From the NCBI GenBank assembly GCA_025464025.1, contig JAODBP010000345.1:1-7484 (forward strand): 7,484 nt of DNA, in the 5' to 3' direction. The notes under the pieces were generated by a model, which saw only the letters and a list, made by a program, of their open reading frames with translations, was not told the origin of the DNA and ran no database searches. Shown here one piece after another: positions 1-6,533 of this stretch. Origin of the DNA: Actinomycetes bacterium (GTDB taxonomy: Bacteria > Actinomycetota > Acidimicrobiia > Acidimicrobiales > CADCSY01). The first letter of the stretch is position 1; the number at the start of each line of letters is the position of its first letter. The translations under genes were made by a program, and so were the position numbers.

Positions 1-1462
1 CCATGATCCGCTCGGGCTCGCCGTGGAACTCGCCCGACATCTCGGCGATGCCGGCGGCGTTGTCGGCCACCGGGCCGAACGTGTCCTCGGACACGACCAC
101 GCCGGTGGTGGCCAGCATGCCCATGCCCGTCAGCGCCACCAGGTAGAAGGAGAACTGCAGGTTGCCGCCGCCGAGCACCAAGGCCACGCCGAGGGCGATG
201 GCGATGGCGATGATGGCCCACACGGACGACTCGAGGCCCGAGCTGATGCCGGACAGGACGGTGGTGGCCGGGCCGGTGCGGGCCGAGATGGCGATCTCCT
301 GCACGGGAGCGGTCTCGGTCGAGGTGAAGTACTCGGTCAGGCGGCTGATCACCTGGGCCAGCACCAGCCCGATGACGACGGCGCCGAAGACCTTCCAGCC
401 CTCGTTGCCGTGGTCGTTGCCCACGTAGGCGAGGGCCACGATGCCGGTGCCGATGATCGTGAGGATGCCGGCGACGAGGAAGCCGCGGTTGATCGGTGCC
501 ATGGCCGTCTTGTCCTCGTCGGTGGCCCGCACGGCGAACACGCCGACGATCGAGGCCAGCACGCCGATGGCACGAGCCACGACCGGGAAGATGAGGCCGA
601 GGGCGGGGTTGGCGCCGATGGAGTGGAAGGCGGCCACGCCGAGGATGATCGAGGCCACGAGCGTGACCTCGTAGGACTCGAACAGGTCGGCAGCCATGCC
701 GGCGCAGTCGCCGACGTTGTCGCCCACGTTGTCGGCGATGGTGGCCGGGTTCCGGGGGTCGTCCTCGGGGATGCCGGCTTCGACCTTGCCCACCAGGTCG
801 GCGCCGACGTCGGCCGCCTTGGTGAAGATGCCGCCGCCCACGCGCAGGAACAGGGCCAGGAGCGAGCCACCGAACCCGAAGCCGACGAGGATCGTCGAGC
901 TCGTGTTCTGGAAGATCATGATGATGATCGTGGCCCCGATGAGGCCGAGGCCAACGGTGAACATGCCGGCCACGCCGCCGGTGCGGAACGCCACCTTGAG
1001 GGCGGCGGGCAGCGAGCCGGTCTTGGCGGCAGCGGCGGTGCGGACGTTGCCTCGCACGGCCAGGCCCATGCCGATGAAGCCGGTGAGGCCCGACATGAGG
1101 CAGCCGGCGAGGAAGGCGACGGTGCGGAAGATGCCCGACTGGACGAAGCTCAGGGCCTCGTCGCCGTTGGGCTTGGCCACGCTCGTCGACGTCAGGAAGA
1201 CGATGACGGCGAGCGGGACCACGATGACGGCGATCGTCTTGAACTGACGCCGGAGGTACGCCATGGCGCCCTCCTGGATCGCCGTGGCGATCTCGATCAT
1301 CTTCGGCGTGCCCTGGTCGGCGGCGAGCACGCCGCGCATGAGGCCGAAGCCCACGGCGAGCGCCAGCAGGGCGGTGACGGCAGAGAACAGCAACCAGGCC
1401 CATTCGCCACCCTGGAGGTGGAACGCCTGGTAGCCGCCCTCTGCGGCAAGTACGTCGAGCAT
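1..1462 (-). CDS. hppA: Membrane-bound proton-translocating pyrophosphatase, N-terminal 487 residues (C-terminus cut by the window edge)
   Basis: Integral membrane H+-PPase, which hydrolyses Mg-pyrophosphate in the cytoplasm and pumps ions outward, recovering energy from biosynthetic PPi. Reading down from the ATG at 1462, hydrophobic segments alternate with the family's signature loops: GGGIFTKAADVGADLVGKVE at about residues 209-228, then EDDPRNPA (233-240) and DNVGDNVGDCAGM (244-256), which form the acidic PPi/Mg binding site. A second conserved stretch, DTFGPVADNAAGIAEM, lies at about 460-475. Family members are usually 670-800 residues, so roughly the last third is outside the window. That missing part holds the residues separating K+-dependent from K+-independent enzymes, and Na+ pumping cannot be strictly excluded. 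AAAGGA at 1472-1477, 9 nt before the ATG, is a fair ribosome binding site and supports this start. The gene lies 76 bp downstream of a metalloregulator on the same strand. Family assignment is near certain. Confidence 0.97.
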   Translation of the reverse strand, partial: MLDVLAAEGGYQAFHLQGGEWAWLLFSAVTALLALAVGFGLMRGVLAADQGTPKMIEIATAIQEGAMAYLRRQFKTIAVIVVPLAVIVFLTSTSVAKPNGDEALSFVQSGIFRTVAFLAGCLMSGLTGFIGMGLAVRGNVRTAAAAKTGSLPAALKVAFRTGGVAGMFTVGLGLIGATIIIMIFQNTSSTILVGFGFGGSLLALFLRVGGGIFTKAADVGADLVGKVEAGIPEDDPRNPATIADNVGDNVGDCAGMAADLFESYEVTLVASIILGVAAFHSIGANPALGLIFPVVARAIGVLASIVGVFAVRATDEDKTAMAPINRGFLVAGILTIIGTGIVALAYVGNDHGNEGWKVFGAVVIGLVLAQVISRLTEYFTSTETAPVQEIAISARTGPATTVLSGISSGLESSVWAIIAIAIALGVALVLGGGNLQFSFYLVALTGMGMLATTGVVVSEDTFGPVADNAAGIAEMSGEFHGEPERIM

Positions 1463-1510
1463 GCGACGCGGTCCTTTCGAACGGGATCGACTTCGGAAAC
1501 GAAGCCGGCG

Positions 1511-1537
1511 AAAACTAACGTTTTTGGATGCCGAAAA
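1511..1537 (-). promoter_or_regulatory. AT-rich inverted repeats in the hppA leader (candidate operator)
   Basis: This is an island of A/T runs in otherwise very GC-rich DNA, just after the stop codon of the metalloregulator and 48-75 bp before hppA. On the minus strand it reads TTTTCGGcatCCAAAAA (arms match 6 of 7, 3-nt spacer), overlapping AAAACgttaGTTTT (5-bp arms). Partly overlapping palindromes of this size upstream of a gene are typical of a repressor site or promoter. I cannot define a -10/-35 pair with confidence. Binding by the neighbouring DtxR-family protein is inference only. Confidence 0.3.
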
Positions 1538-1538
1538 G

Positions 1539-2198
1539 CTAAATGGGTGTGACGAAGACCTGATTGGCCACTGACGAGCCCAGCGTGCGGTCGTGGCCGT
1601 CGACGCGCAGCACGAGCGGCCCGTCGAACGGGTGCTTCTCCCGGATCTCGACGGTGACGCCGGGCCGCAGGCCGAGCGTGTCGAGGAAGGCGACGACCTC
1701 GGGATCGGTCGACCCCGGGACCGCCACCGTGGCCCGGTCGCCCGGCTCGAGGGCGTAGAGCGGCGGCATGGCCGGGATGTCCGCGGCCTCGAGCTCGGGG
1801 ATCGGGAAGCCGTGGGGGCACGTCGCCGGGCGGTGGAGGGCCACGAACATGCGGTCCTCGACCTCCTGGGGCAGGTCGTGCTCGAAGTCGCCGGCCAGCC
1901 GGTCGGCCTCGTTCCAGGCGTAGCCGAGCATGTCGGCGAGGAACCGCTCGACGATGCGGTGGCGGCGGATGGCGGCCACCGCGGCCCGGCGACCCACCGG
2001 CGTCAGCTCCACCCCGTGGTAGGGCCGGTGGTCGACCAGCTTGCGCTCGGCCAACCGCTTCACGGTCATGGTGACCGTGCCGGGCGCGACGCCGAGCGCC
2101 TCGGCCAGCGCTCCGGTCTGGGCCTCGTGGTGGTCACGGGTCCTGCGGTAGATCGCCTTGAGCGTCTCGCGCTCCGACTTCGTGAGGGAAACGTCCAT
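1539..2198 (-). CDS. DtxR/IdeR/MntR-family metal-dependent transcriptional regulator
   Basis: A 219-residue cytoplasmic DNA-binding repressor of the Fe/Mn-responsive DtxR family, with the full three-part layout. A winged helix-turn-helix spans about residues 5-70 (AEALGVAPGTVTMTVKRLAE is the recognition region). A dimerisation and metal-binding domain spans about 71-135 and ends in the family-typical RPATCPHGFPIP. A C-terminal FeoA/SH3-like domain spans about 148-217. It aligns with mycobacterial IdeR, recalled from memory, without gaps from H80 to P134. H80, E84, E106 and H107 match ligands H79, E83, E105 and H106, but the positions of H98 and C102 are Asp99 and Gly103, so metal choice is uncertain. 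I prefer the ATG at 2198 because it gives the normal family N-terminus (LTKSERETLKAIY). A GTG at 2234 would place a strong hairpin inside the coding region. There is no Shine-Dalgarno sequence before 2198, so the message may be near-leaderless. Manganese or iron homeostasis is the likely role; regulation of hppA is only suggested by position. Confidence 0.93.
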   Translation of the reverse strand: MDVSLTKSERETLKAIYRRTRDHHEAQTGALAEALGVAPGTVTMTVKRLAERKLVDHRPYHGVELTPVGRRAAVAAIRRHRIVERFLADMLGYAWNEADRLAGDFEHDLPQEVEDRMFVALHRPATCPHGFPIPELEAADIPAMPPLYALEPGDRATVAVPGSTDPEVVAFLDTLGLRPGVTVEIREKHPFDGPLVLRVDGHDRTLGSSVANQVFVTPI

Positions 2199-2242
2199 GG
2201 TTTCGGCGGGCGCAAACCTAGGGTTCGCGCCCACCGAAAACC
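2199..2242 (-). terminator. Strong 20-bp hairpin between the STAS gene and the metalloregulator; terminator without U-run or RNA/DNA control element
   Basis: Minus-strand RNA from 2242 to 2199 folds as GGUUU, one bulged U, then a 15-bp arm CGGUGGGCGCGAACC, triloop CUA, arm GGUUUGCGCCCGCCG, and AAACC. All 20 positions pair, two of them as G-U wobbles. On the plus strand those two would be C-A mismatches, so the structure favours the minus-strand transcript. It begins 14 nt after the STAS stop codon and ends directly against the ATG of the regulator. Termination is a reasonable reading: strong hairpins lacking a U-run are described as terminators in mycobacteria. The element also covers the regulator's presumed promoter, with TAGGTT at 2220-2215 as a weak -10 candidate. 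It could therefore act as an operator or sequester the start codon. Confidence 0.6.
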
Positions 2243-2256
2243 AAGACGGGGTGCCG

Positions 2257-2592
2257 CTACGAGTTGACGGCGTCCTCGACGGTGTCGAACAGGGCGAAGA
2301 CCTTGGTGAGGCCGGTGACCTCGAACACCTTGCGGATCCGGGGCTGGGTGCAGACCAGGTACAGGTCCCCGTCGTTGGAGCGCACCCGCTTCAGCGCACC
2401 GACCAGCACGCCGAGCCCGGTGGAGTCGAGGAAGTCGACGCCATCGAGGTTCACGATGATCTTGTTGCTGCCCTGGGCCACGAGGCCGTGGAGCTGCTCA
2501 CGGAGCCGGGGAACGGTCGCCACGTCGACCTCGCCTGACACGGCGAGCACGGCGAAGCCGTTCTGCTCAGAGACGTCCAGGCCAAGGTCCAT
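2257..2592 (-). CDS. STAS-domain anti-sigma factor antagonist (SpoIIAA/RsbV-like)
   Basis: A 111-residue soluble protein consisting of a single STAS domain. Family members bind an anti-sigma kinase (SpoIIAB/RsbW type), releasing a partner sigma factor, and are switched off by phosphorylation of one serine. That serine is visible as S57 in DFLDSTGLGVLV, equivalent to S58 of SpoIIAA and S56 of RsbV. The usual N-terminal GEVDVATVPRLREQL strand-helix is at about residues 20-34. Length is normal for the family. The ATG at 2592 is preceded by AGGAG 6 nt upstream (2599-2603), a clear ribosome binding site. No anti-sigma kinase, sigma factor or PP2C phosphatase lies in the window, so the partner is unknown. 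The gene diverges from the helicase gene and is followed by the 2199-2242 hairpin. Family identification is firm; the sigma pathway is not known. Confidence 0.95.
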   Translation of the reverse strand: MDLGLDVSEQNGFAVLAVSGEVDVATVPRLREQLHGLVAQGSNKIIVNLDGVDFLDSTGLGVLVGALKRVRSNDGDLYLVCTQPRIRKVFEVTGLTKVFALFDTVEDAVNS

Positions 2593-2598
2593 CGAGTG

Positions 2599-2603
2599 CT
2601 CCT
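2599..2603 (-). promoter_or_regulatory. Ribosome binding site of the STAS gene
   Basis: AGGAG on the minus strand with a 6-nt spacer to the ATG at 2592. It fixes the start of the STAS gene and is the best Shine-Dalgarno sequence in the window. Confidence 0.75.
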
Positions 2604-2724
2604 AGAGACGTGCGGAAGGGCCCGCGCCTCGACCCGCGGAGTACGGCGCCGACCGACAGTACCCACAGTCCCGAATCCGCTACCACCGTGCACGATGGAC
2701 CACCCGGGCGGAACACCCGTTCGA

Positions 2725-2730
2725 TAGGCT
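2725..2730 (+). promoter_or_regulatory. Candidate -10 element for a leaderless helicase transcript
   Basis: TAGGCT ends 6 nt before the GTG at 2737. That is the spacing expected if transcription starts on the G of the start codon. No Shine-Dalgarno sequence precedes the GTG, and leaderless messages are common in actinobacteria. I see no convincing -35 element at 16-18 bp. Confidence 0.4.
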
Positions 2731-2736
2731 GGCGGC

Positions 2737-4965
2737 GTGGATCCCCTGGTCGCGTCGCTCTTCGGTGACGACCGGCTGGTGCACCTCGAGCGCATCCCGG
2801 CCCGCGACGCCCGCTACGGCGAGCTGGCCGCGCCCCTGCCCGTGGCGGTGGCCGAGCGGCTCCCGGTCGAGCGGTTCTGGACCCACCAGGCCGAGGCCAT
2901 CGACCTGGCCCGGGCCGGCACGTCGGTGGCCATCGCCACCGGCACGGCCTCGGGCAAGTCGCTGTGCTTCCAGGTCCCGATCGCCGAGGCCGTCAGCGCC
3001 GAGGTGCCGGGCACCGCCCTCCTCCTGTTCCCGACCAAGGCCCTGGCCCAGGACCAGCTCCGCTCGCTCGAGGCCCTCGGCGTTCCCGGGCTGGTGCCCG
3101 CCTGCTACGACGGCGACACCGGCATCGAGGTCCGCACCTGGGCCCGCCGCCACGCCTCGGTGCTCCTCACCAACCCCGACATGCTCCACGTCGGGCTGCT
3201 CCCCCACCACGGGCGCTGGGCCACCTTCCTCATGCGGCTGCAGTACGTCGTCGTCGACGAGCTGCACGTGCTGCGCGGGATCTTCGGCACCCACGTCGCC
3301 CACGTGCTGCGCCGGCTCCGGCGGATCTGCAACTCCTACGGCTCCGACCCGACCTTCATCTTCGGCTCGGCCACCATCGGCGAGCCGGCCGGCCTGGCCT
3401 CGGCCCTCTGCGGCAAGGACGTCGTGGCCGTCACCGACGACGGCTCGCCGCGCGGCGAGCGCCTCTTCGCCCTCTGGAACCCGCCGCTGCTCGACGAGGG
3501 CACCGGGGCCCGGGGCTCGGCCAACGTCGAGACCGCCGCCCTGCTCTCGTCGCTGGTCGGCGACGACCGGCGAGCCATCGCCTTCTGCCGCAGCCGCAAG
3601 GGCACCGAGGTCGTCGCCGCCGACACCCGGCGCCGGCTGCCCGAGAAGCTGCGCGAGACCGTGCGCCCCTACCGCGGCGGCTACCTCGCCGCCGAGCGCC
3701 GCGAGATCGAGGGCGAGCTCTTCAGCGGAGCGCTGCGCGGCGTGGTGGCCACCAGCGCCCTCGAGCTCGGCATCGACATCGGCACCCTCGACGCCTGCGT
3801 GCTCGACGGCTTCCCCGGCACCGTCGCGTCGATGTGGCAGCAGGCCGGGCGGGCGGGGCGGGCCCAGCAGCAGTCGCTCGCCGTGCTCGTGGCCGGCGAG
3901 GACCAGCTCGACCAGTGGCTCATGGCCCACCCCAAGGAGCTGTTCTCCCGGCCGCCCGAGCCGGGCGTCATCAACCCGTCGAACCCGTCGGTGCTGCTGC
4001 CCCACCTGGCCTGCGCCGCCTACGAGCTGCCCCTGTCACCGGCCGACGCCGACTGGTGGGGCGACGAGCTCGACGACGGCGTGCGCGACCTCGTCGTCGA
4101 CGACCACCTCGTCGTGCGCGACGGTCGGGCCTACTGGTCGGGACGGGGCGCGCCGGCGTGGGGGGTGGGCCTGCGCAGCGGCTCGTCCGACGAGTACCGC
4201 ATCGCGTCGGAGGGTGGTCACTTGATCGGCACCGTCGACGGGAGCCGGGCCTTCTTGTCGGTCCACCCCGGCGCCGTCTACCTCCACCAGGGCCAGGCGT
4301 GGCGCGTCCGCGACCTCGACCTCCACGACCGGGTCGCCTGGGTCGAGCCATCCGACGGCGGCGAGTTCACCCAGGTCCGCTCCGAGACCGACATCCGCAT
4401 CCTCGATGCCGAGCAGCGCCGCTCGATCGGGCCCATCGAGCTCCACCTCGGTGCCGTGCAGATCGACGAGCGAGTCGTCGGCTACCAGCGCCGCGACGTG
4501 CACACCCACGAACTGCTGGGCAACGAGCCGCTCGACCTCCCGCCGTCGTGCCTGGTCACCCGGGCGTTCTGGTTCACCATCGACGAGGCCCTGCTCCACG
4601 CCGCCGGCATCGACGAGCCTCGCTGGCCCGGCACCCTCCACGCCGCCGAGCACGCCGCCATCGGCATGCTCCCGCTGTTCACGATCTGCGACCGGTGGGA
4701 CGTCGGCGGCGTGTCGACCGCCCTCCAGGTCGACACCGGCAAGCCGACGATCGTCATCTACGACGGCTACCCCGGCGGGGCCGGCATCGCCGAGCTCGGG
4801 TTCTCGGCCGGCGACCGGTTGCTGCGCACCACGCTCGAGGTCATCACCGCGTGCACGTGCACGTCGGGCTGCCCCTCCTGCGTGCAGTCGCCCAAGTGCG
4901 GGAACGGCAACGAACCCCTCGACAAGGTGGGTGCCGCCTCCCTACTCCGGGCCATCGTGGCCTAG
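2737..4965 (+). CDS. MrfA/YprA/SftH-type SF2 helicase with DUF1998 zinc-cysteine domain
   Basis: A 742-residue ATP-dependent DNA helicase. The family includes Bacillus MrfA (about 750 residues, mitomycin C repair) and mycobacterial SftH. All SF2 motifs are present: FWTHQAEAI (Q-like, about 47-55), Walker A ATGTASGKS (67-75), LFPTKALAQDQ (Ia), TNPDMLH (Ib), Walker B DELH (174-177), GSATIG (III, 210-215), AIAFCRSRKG (IV), VATSALELGIDIGTLD (V) and QQAGRAGR (VI, 368-375). The C-terminal half matches the MrfA-type accessory region and ends in a cysteine cluster, C706, C708, C712, C715 and C721, expected to bind a metal. It looks intact. The GTG at 2737 fits the N-terminus and a leaderless promoter. 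Bacillus mrfA is paired with the exonuclease mrfB; no such nuclease is here. A receiver protein follows 39 bp later. Helicase family is certain; a role in crosslink or adduct repair is by homology. Confidence 0.95.
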   Translation: MDPLVASLFGDDRLVHLERIPARDARYGELAAPLPVAVAERLPVERFWTHQAEAIDLARAGTSVAIATGTASGKSLCFQVPIAEAVSAEVPGTALLLFPTKALAQDQLRSLEALGVPGLVPACYDGDTGIEVRTWARRHASVLLTNPDMLHVGLLPHHGRWATFLMRLQYVVVDELHVLRGIFGTHVAHVLRRLRRICNSYGSDPTFIFGSATIGEPAGLASALCGKDVVAVTDDGSPRGERLFALWNPPLLDEGTGARGSANVETAALLSSLVGDDRRAIAFCRSRKGTEVVAADTRRRLPEKLRETVRPYRGGYLAAERREIEGELFSGALRGVVATSALELGIDIGTLDACVLDGFPGTVASMWQQAGRAGRAQQQSLAVLVAGEDQLDQWLMAHPKELFSRPPEPGVINPSNPSVLLPHLACAAYELPLSPADADWWGDELDDGVRDLVVDDHLVVRDGRAYWSGRGAPAWGVGLRSGSSDEYRIASEGGHLIGTVDGSRAFLSVHPGAVYLHQGQAWRVRDLDLHDRVAWVEPSDGGEFTQVRSETDIRILDAEQRRSIGPIELHLGAVQIDERVVGYQRRDVHTHELLGNEPLDLPPSCLVTRAFWFTIDEALLHAAGIDEPRWPGTLHAAEHAAIGMLPLFTICDRWDVGGVSTALQVDTGKPTIVIYDGYPGGAGIAELGFSAGDRLLRTTLEVITACTCTSGCPSCVQSPKCGNGNEPLDKVGAASLLRAIVA

Positions 4966-5004
4966 TCACCGCAACTTCCCGACGGCCCCGACGTTTTCGA
5001 GGGC

Positions 5005-5403
5005 ATGTCGCACACCGCCGCCACAGTCCCCCGGCCCACGCGCGCGCTGATCGTCGACGACGACGACGACGTCCGAGTGCTCGTCCACCTGATCATCGAC
5101 ATGGCCGACAACGGCGTCGAGGTCGTCGCCGAGGCGTCCTCGGCTGCCGAGGGCCTCGACCGCTGGCGCGAGGAGCGGCCCGAGGTGATCGTCCTCGACG
5201 ACCAGATGCCGGGTGGCACCGGGCTGGCCATGGCCGAGACGATCCTCGCCGAGTGCCCCTCGCAGCGGGTGATCCTGTTCAGCGCCTCGCTCGACGAACG
5301 GACGGTGACCCGGGCCGAGGGGCTGGGCGTCTATGCCTGCCTGGCCAAGGACCGGGTCGCGGAGCTGCCCGACGTGATCCTGGCCTCGGCACCCGCCGCC
5401 TAG
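5005..5403 (+). CDS. Stand-alone response regulator receiver domain protein (CheY-like)
   Basis: A 132-residue cytoplasmic protein made of a receiver domain alone, preceded by about 12 residues. The active-site residues are all visible: acidic pair D18/D19 in LIVDDDDDV, phosphoacceptor D65 in VIVLDDQMPGGTG, switch residue S93 in VILFSAS, and conserved K114 in CLAKD. The lysine is followed by Asp rather than the common Pro, and the aromatic switch position is Y109. There is no DNA-binding or enzymatic output domain, so it must act by protein contact or as a phosphate relay. No histidine kinase lies in the window. It starts 39 bp after the helicase and probably shares its transcript. GAGGG lies only 1 nt before the ATG, too close to be a good ribosome site, so translation may depend on the upstream gene. 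Five consecutive Asp codons (18-22) are encoded by a GAC repeat. The fold is certain; the pathway is unknown. Confidence 0.94.
   Translation: MSHTAATVPRPTRALIVDDDDDVRVLVHLIIDMADNGVEVVAEASSAAEGLDRWREERPEVIVLDDQMPGGTGLAMAETILAECPSQRVILFSASLDERTVTRAEGLGVYACLAKDRVAELPDVILASAPAA
5400..5403. other. Shared CTAG: overlapping stop codons of two convergent genes
   Basis: The receiver gene ends with TAG at 5401-5403 (plus strand) and the Fn3 protein gene ends with TAG at 5402-5400 (minus strand). Both stops lie in the palindrome CTAG, leaving no intergenic DNA. Any terminator of either gene must lie inside the other gene's coding region. Confidence 0.95.
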
Positions 5404-6533
5404 AACCCCACAGCGGCCCGGCGGGTGAGGAACCGCAGGGCCATGGCCCAGGAGAAGGCGGTGCTGGCCCCGGCGATCAGGAGGAGGGTCTCGCGCTGGC
5501 CGCCGTCGTCGCCGTCGTCGAGCCGGGCCACGACGGCCGCGTCACCGCCGGCGGGCGGCTGGAACGGCAACGTCTCCTGGAAGCCGGTGTCGGCCGTCGT
5601 CGGCGTCGTCGAGCGAGCTCCGGTCGGTGCCTGGAACACCCGGTGGGCCGACTGCTGCCCGCTCCCGGTCGGCGTGACCGTGCCACCGCCGGCGACGGTC
5701 GGCACCCGGGCCGTGCCCCCGCCGCTCCCGCCCCCGCCCGAGGCGCCGGCCACCGCGGGCACGGTCACCGACGCCGGCGAGCCGGCATCGGCGTAGACGG
5801 TCGTGCCGGCGTCGGGGCCGGGGCGCATGCCGACGACCTGGTACCGCACGTCGCCGCCACCGGCCGGGACGCCGTGGTCGGCGTAGGTGGTGAGCGCCGG
5901 CCCGACCTCGTCGATCGGGGTGAAGGCGCGCCCGTCCACCGACCGCCGGATCTCGTAGCCCTCGAAGTCGGGCTCGTGGGCCCCGCCGTCCCACCGCAGG
6001 CCGACGATGCGATCGCCGCCGACGTCGGCGGACAACCCGGTGGTCGGCGCGGCCGGGACGGCCACGGCGACCCAGAGGTTCAGGACCAGGGGCGTGTCGC
6101 GGCGGAGCGGCTTCTGCGCCGGCGCCACCGTGGCCCGCACCTGGTAGCGGCGGTTGCACGGGAAGGCGGCGTCGAAGGCGAACTCGACGCGGCCATCACC
6201 GCCGGGCGCCGACTGCGGCTTCACCGTCGCCGCCGCCGAGCACGCGTCGGCCGGGTCGGCGGCGTCCTTCACGAGCGTGAACGCCACACCGGCGATGCCT
6301 TGGTCGAACTCGGCCCACCCGCCGAGCCGCTGCGGGGCCTGGAGGTAGGCGACCGGGATGTCGTCGACGGTGCCCGCCGGTGCCGGGTCGTCCCAGGCCC
6401 CGGAGGGCGTGGCGGCCGAGGATGCCGGTGCCGAGCACAGGAGGGCGCCGCCGGCCAGCACGAGGGCGGCCACGACTCGCGCCGCGTTTCCGCCGCGGCC
6501 GCCAGGGCTTCCGCGGCGGCAGCCAGGTCTCAC
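5400..6533 (-). CDS. Secreted fibronectin type III-like surface protein with C-terminal membrane anchor
   Basis: A 377-residue exported protein of unknown function. The N-terminus has several arginines, a hydrophobic core (about 20-33) and a probable signal peptidase I site after ASSA (about residue 40). A beta-rich region follows (45-160) with a likely disulfide pair, C98 and C126. An Fn3-like domain spans about 162-260 (LRWDGG, FEGYEIRRS, YQVVGMRPG). A glycine-serine linker (about 264-273) leads to a Thr/Pro-rich stretch, an acidic segment (DDGDDGG, about 339-345), a membrane helix (about 348-368) and RR. There is no LPXTG or LAXTG motif; TADTG at 313-317 is the nearest and lies about 30 residues before the helix. 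The GTG start at 6533 overlaps the sortase stop as GTGA, indicating translational coupling. That makes a cell-envelope role linked to the sortase likely, whether as substrate, partner or adhesin. The codons look native. Confidence 0.88.
   Translation of the reverse strand: MRPGCRRGSPGGRGGNAARVVAALVLAGGALLCSAPASSAATPSGAWDDPAPAGTVDDIPVAYLQAPQRLGGWAEFDQGIAGVAFTLVKDAADPADACSAAATVKPQSAPGGDGRVEFAFDAAFPCNRRYQVRATVAPAQKPLRRDTPLVLNLWVAVAVPAAPTTGLSADVGGDRIVGLRWDGGAHEPDFEGYEIRRSVDGRAFTPIDEVGPALTTYADHGVPAGGGDVRYQVVGMRPGPDAGTTVYADAGSPASVTVPAVAGASGGGGSGGGTARVPTVAGGGTVTPTGSGQQSAHRVFQAPTGARSTTPTTADTGFQETLPFQPPAGGDAAVVARLDDGDDGGQRETLLLIAGASTAFSWAMALRFLTRRAAVGF

Noticed and set aside
23..1552. A 509-codon open frame on the plus strand opposite hppA
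   Set aside because: It is composed of low-complexity Gly/Ala/His/Asp/Arg sequence typical of the antisense of GC-rich codons, and it covers the unmistakable pyrophosphatase frame.
2199..2234. GTG at 2234 as the start of the metalloregulator
   Set aside because: It would add 12 residues not typical of the family, encoded by the hairpin, and has no ribosome binding site. The ATG at 2198 gives the normal N-terminus.
2680..4005. A 441-codon minus-strand open frame opposite the helicase
   Set aside because: Composition is Gly/Ala/Val/Glu/Arg-rich with no recognisable motif, and the helicase on the other strand has every SF2 motif.
4851..4862. Perfect 12-bp palindrome GTGCACGTGCAC
   Set aside because: It falls within the codons for the conserved Cys-Thr-Cys metal site of the helicase, so the coding sequence explains it.
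5053..5075. GAC trinucleotide repeat in the receiver gene
   Set aside because: It encodes the aspartate run that contains the receiver's acidic pocket and is too short to count as a repeat element.
6420..6480. Possible lipoprotein signal (ALLC) in the Fn3 protein
   Set aside because: The residues before Cys do not fit a lipobox (Leu at -1 and -2), and a good signal peptidase I site (ASSA) follows.
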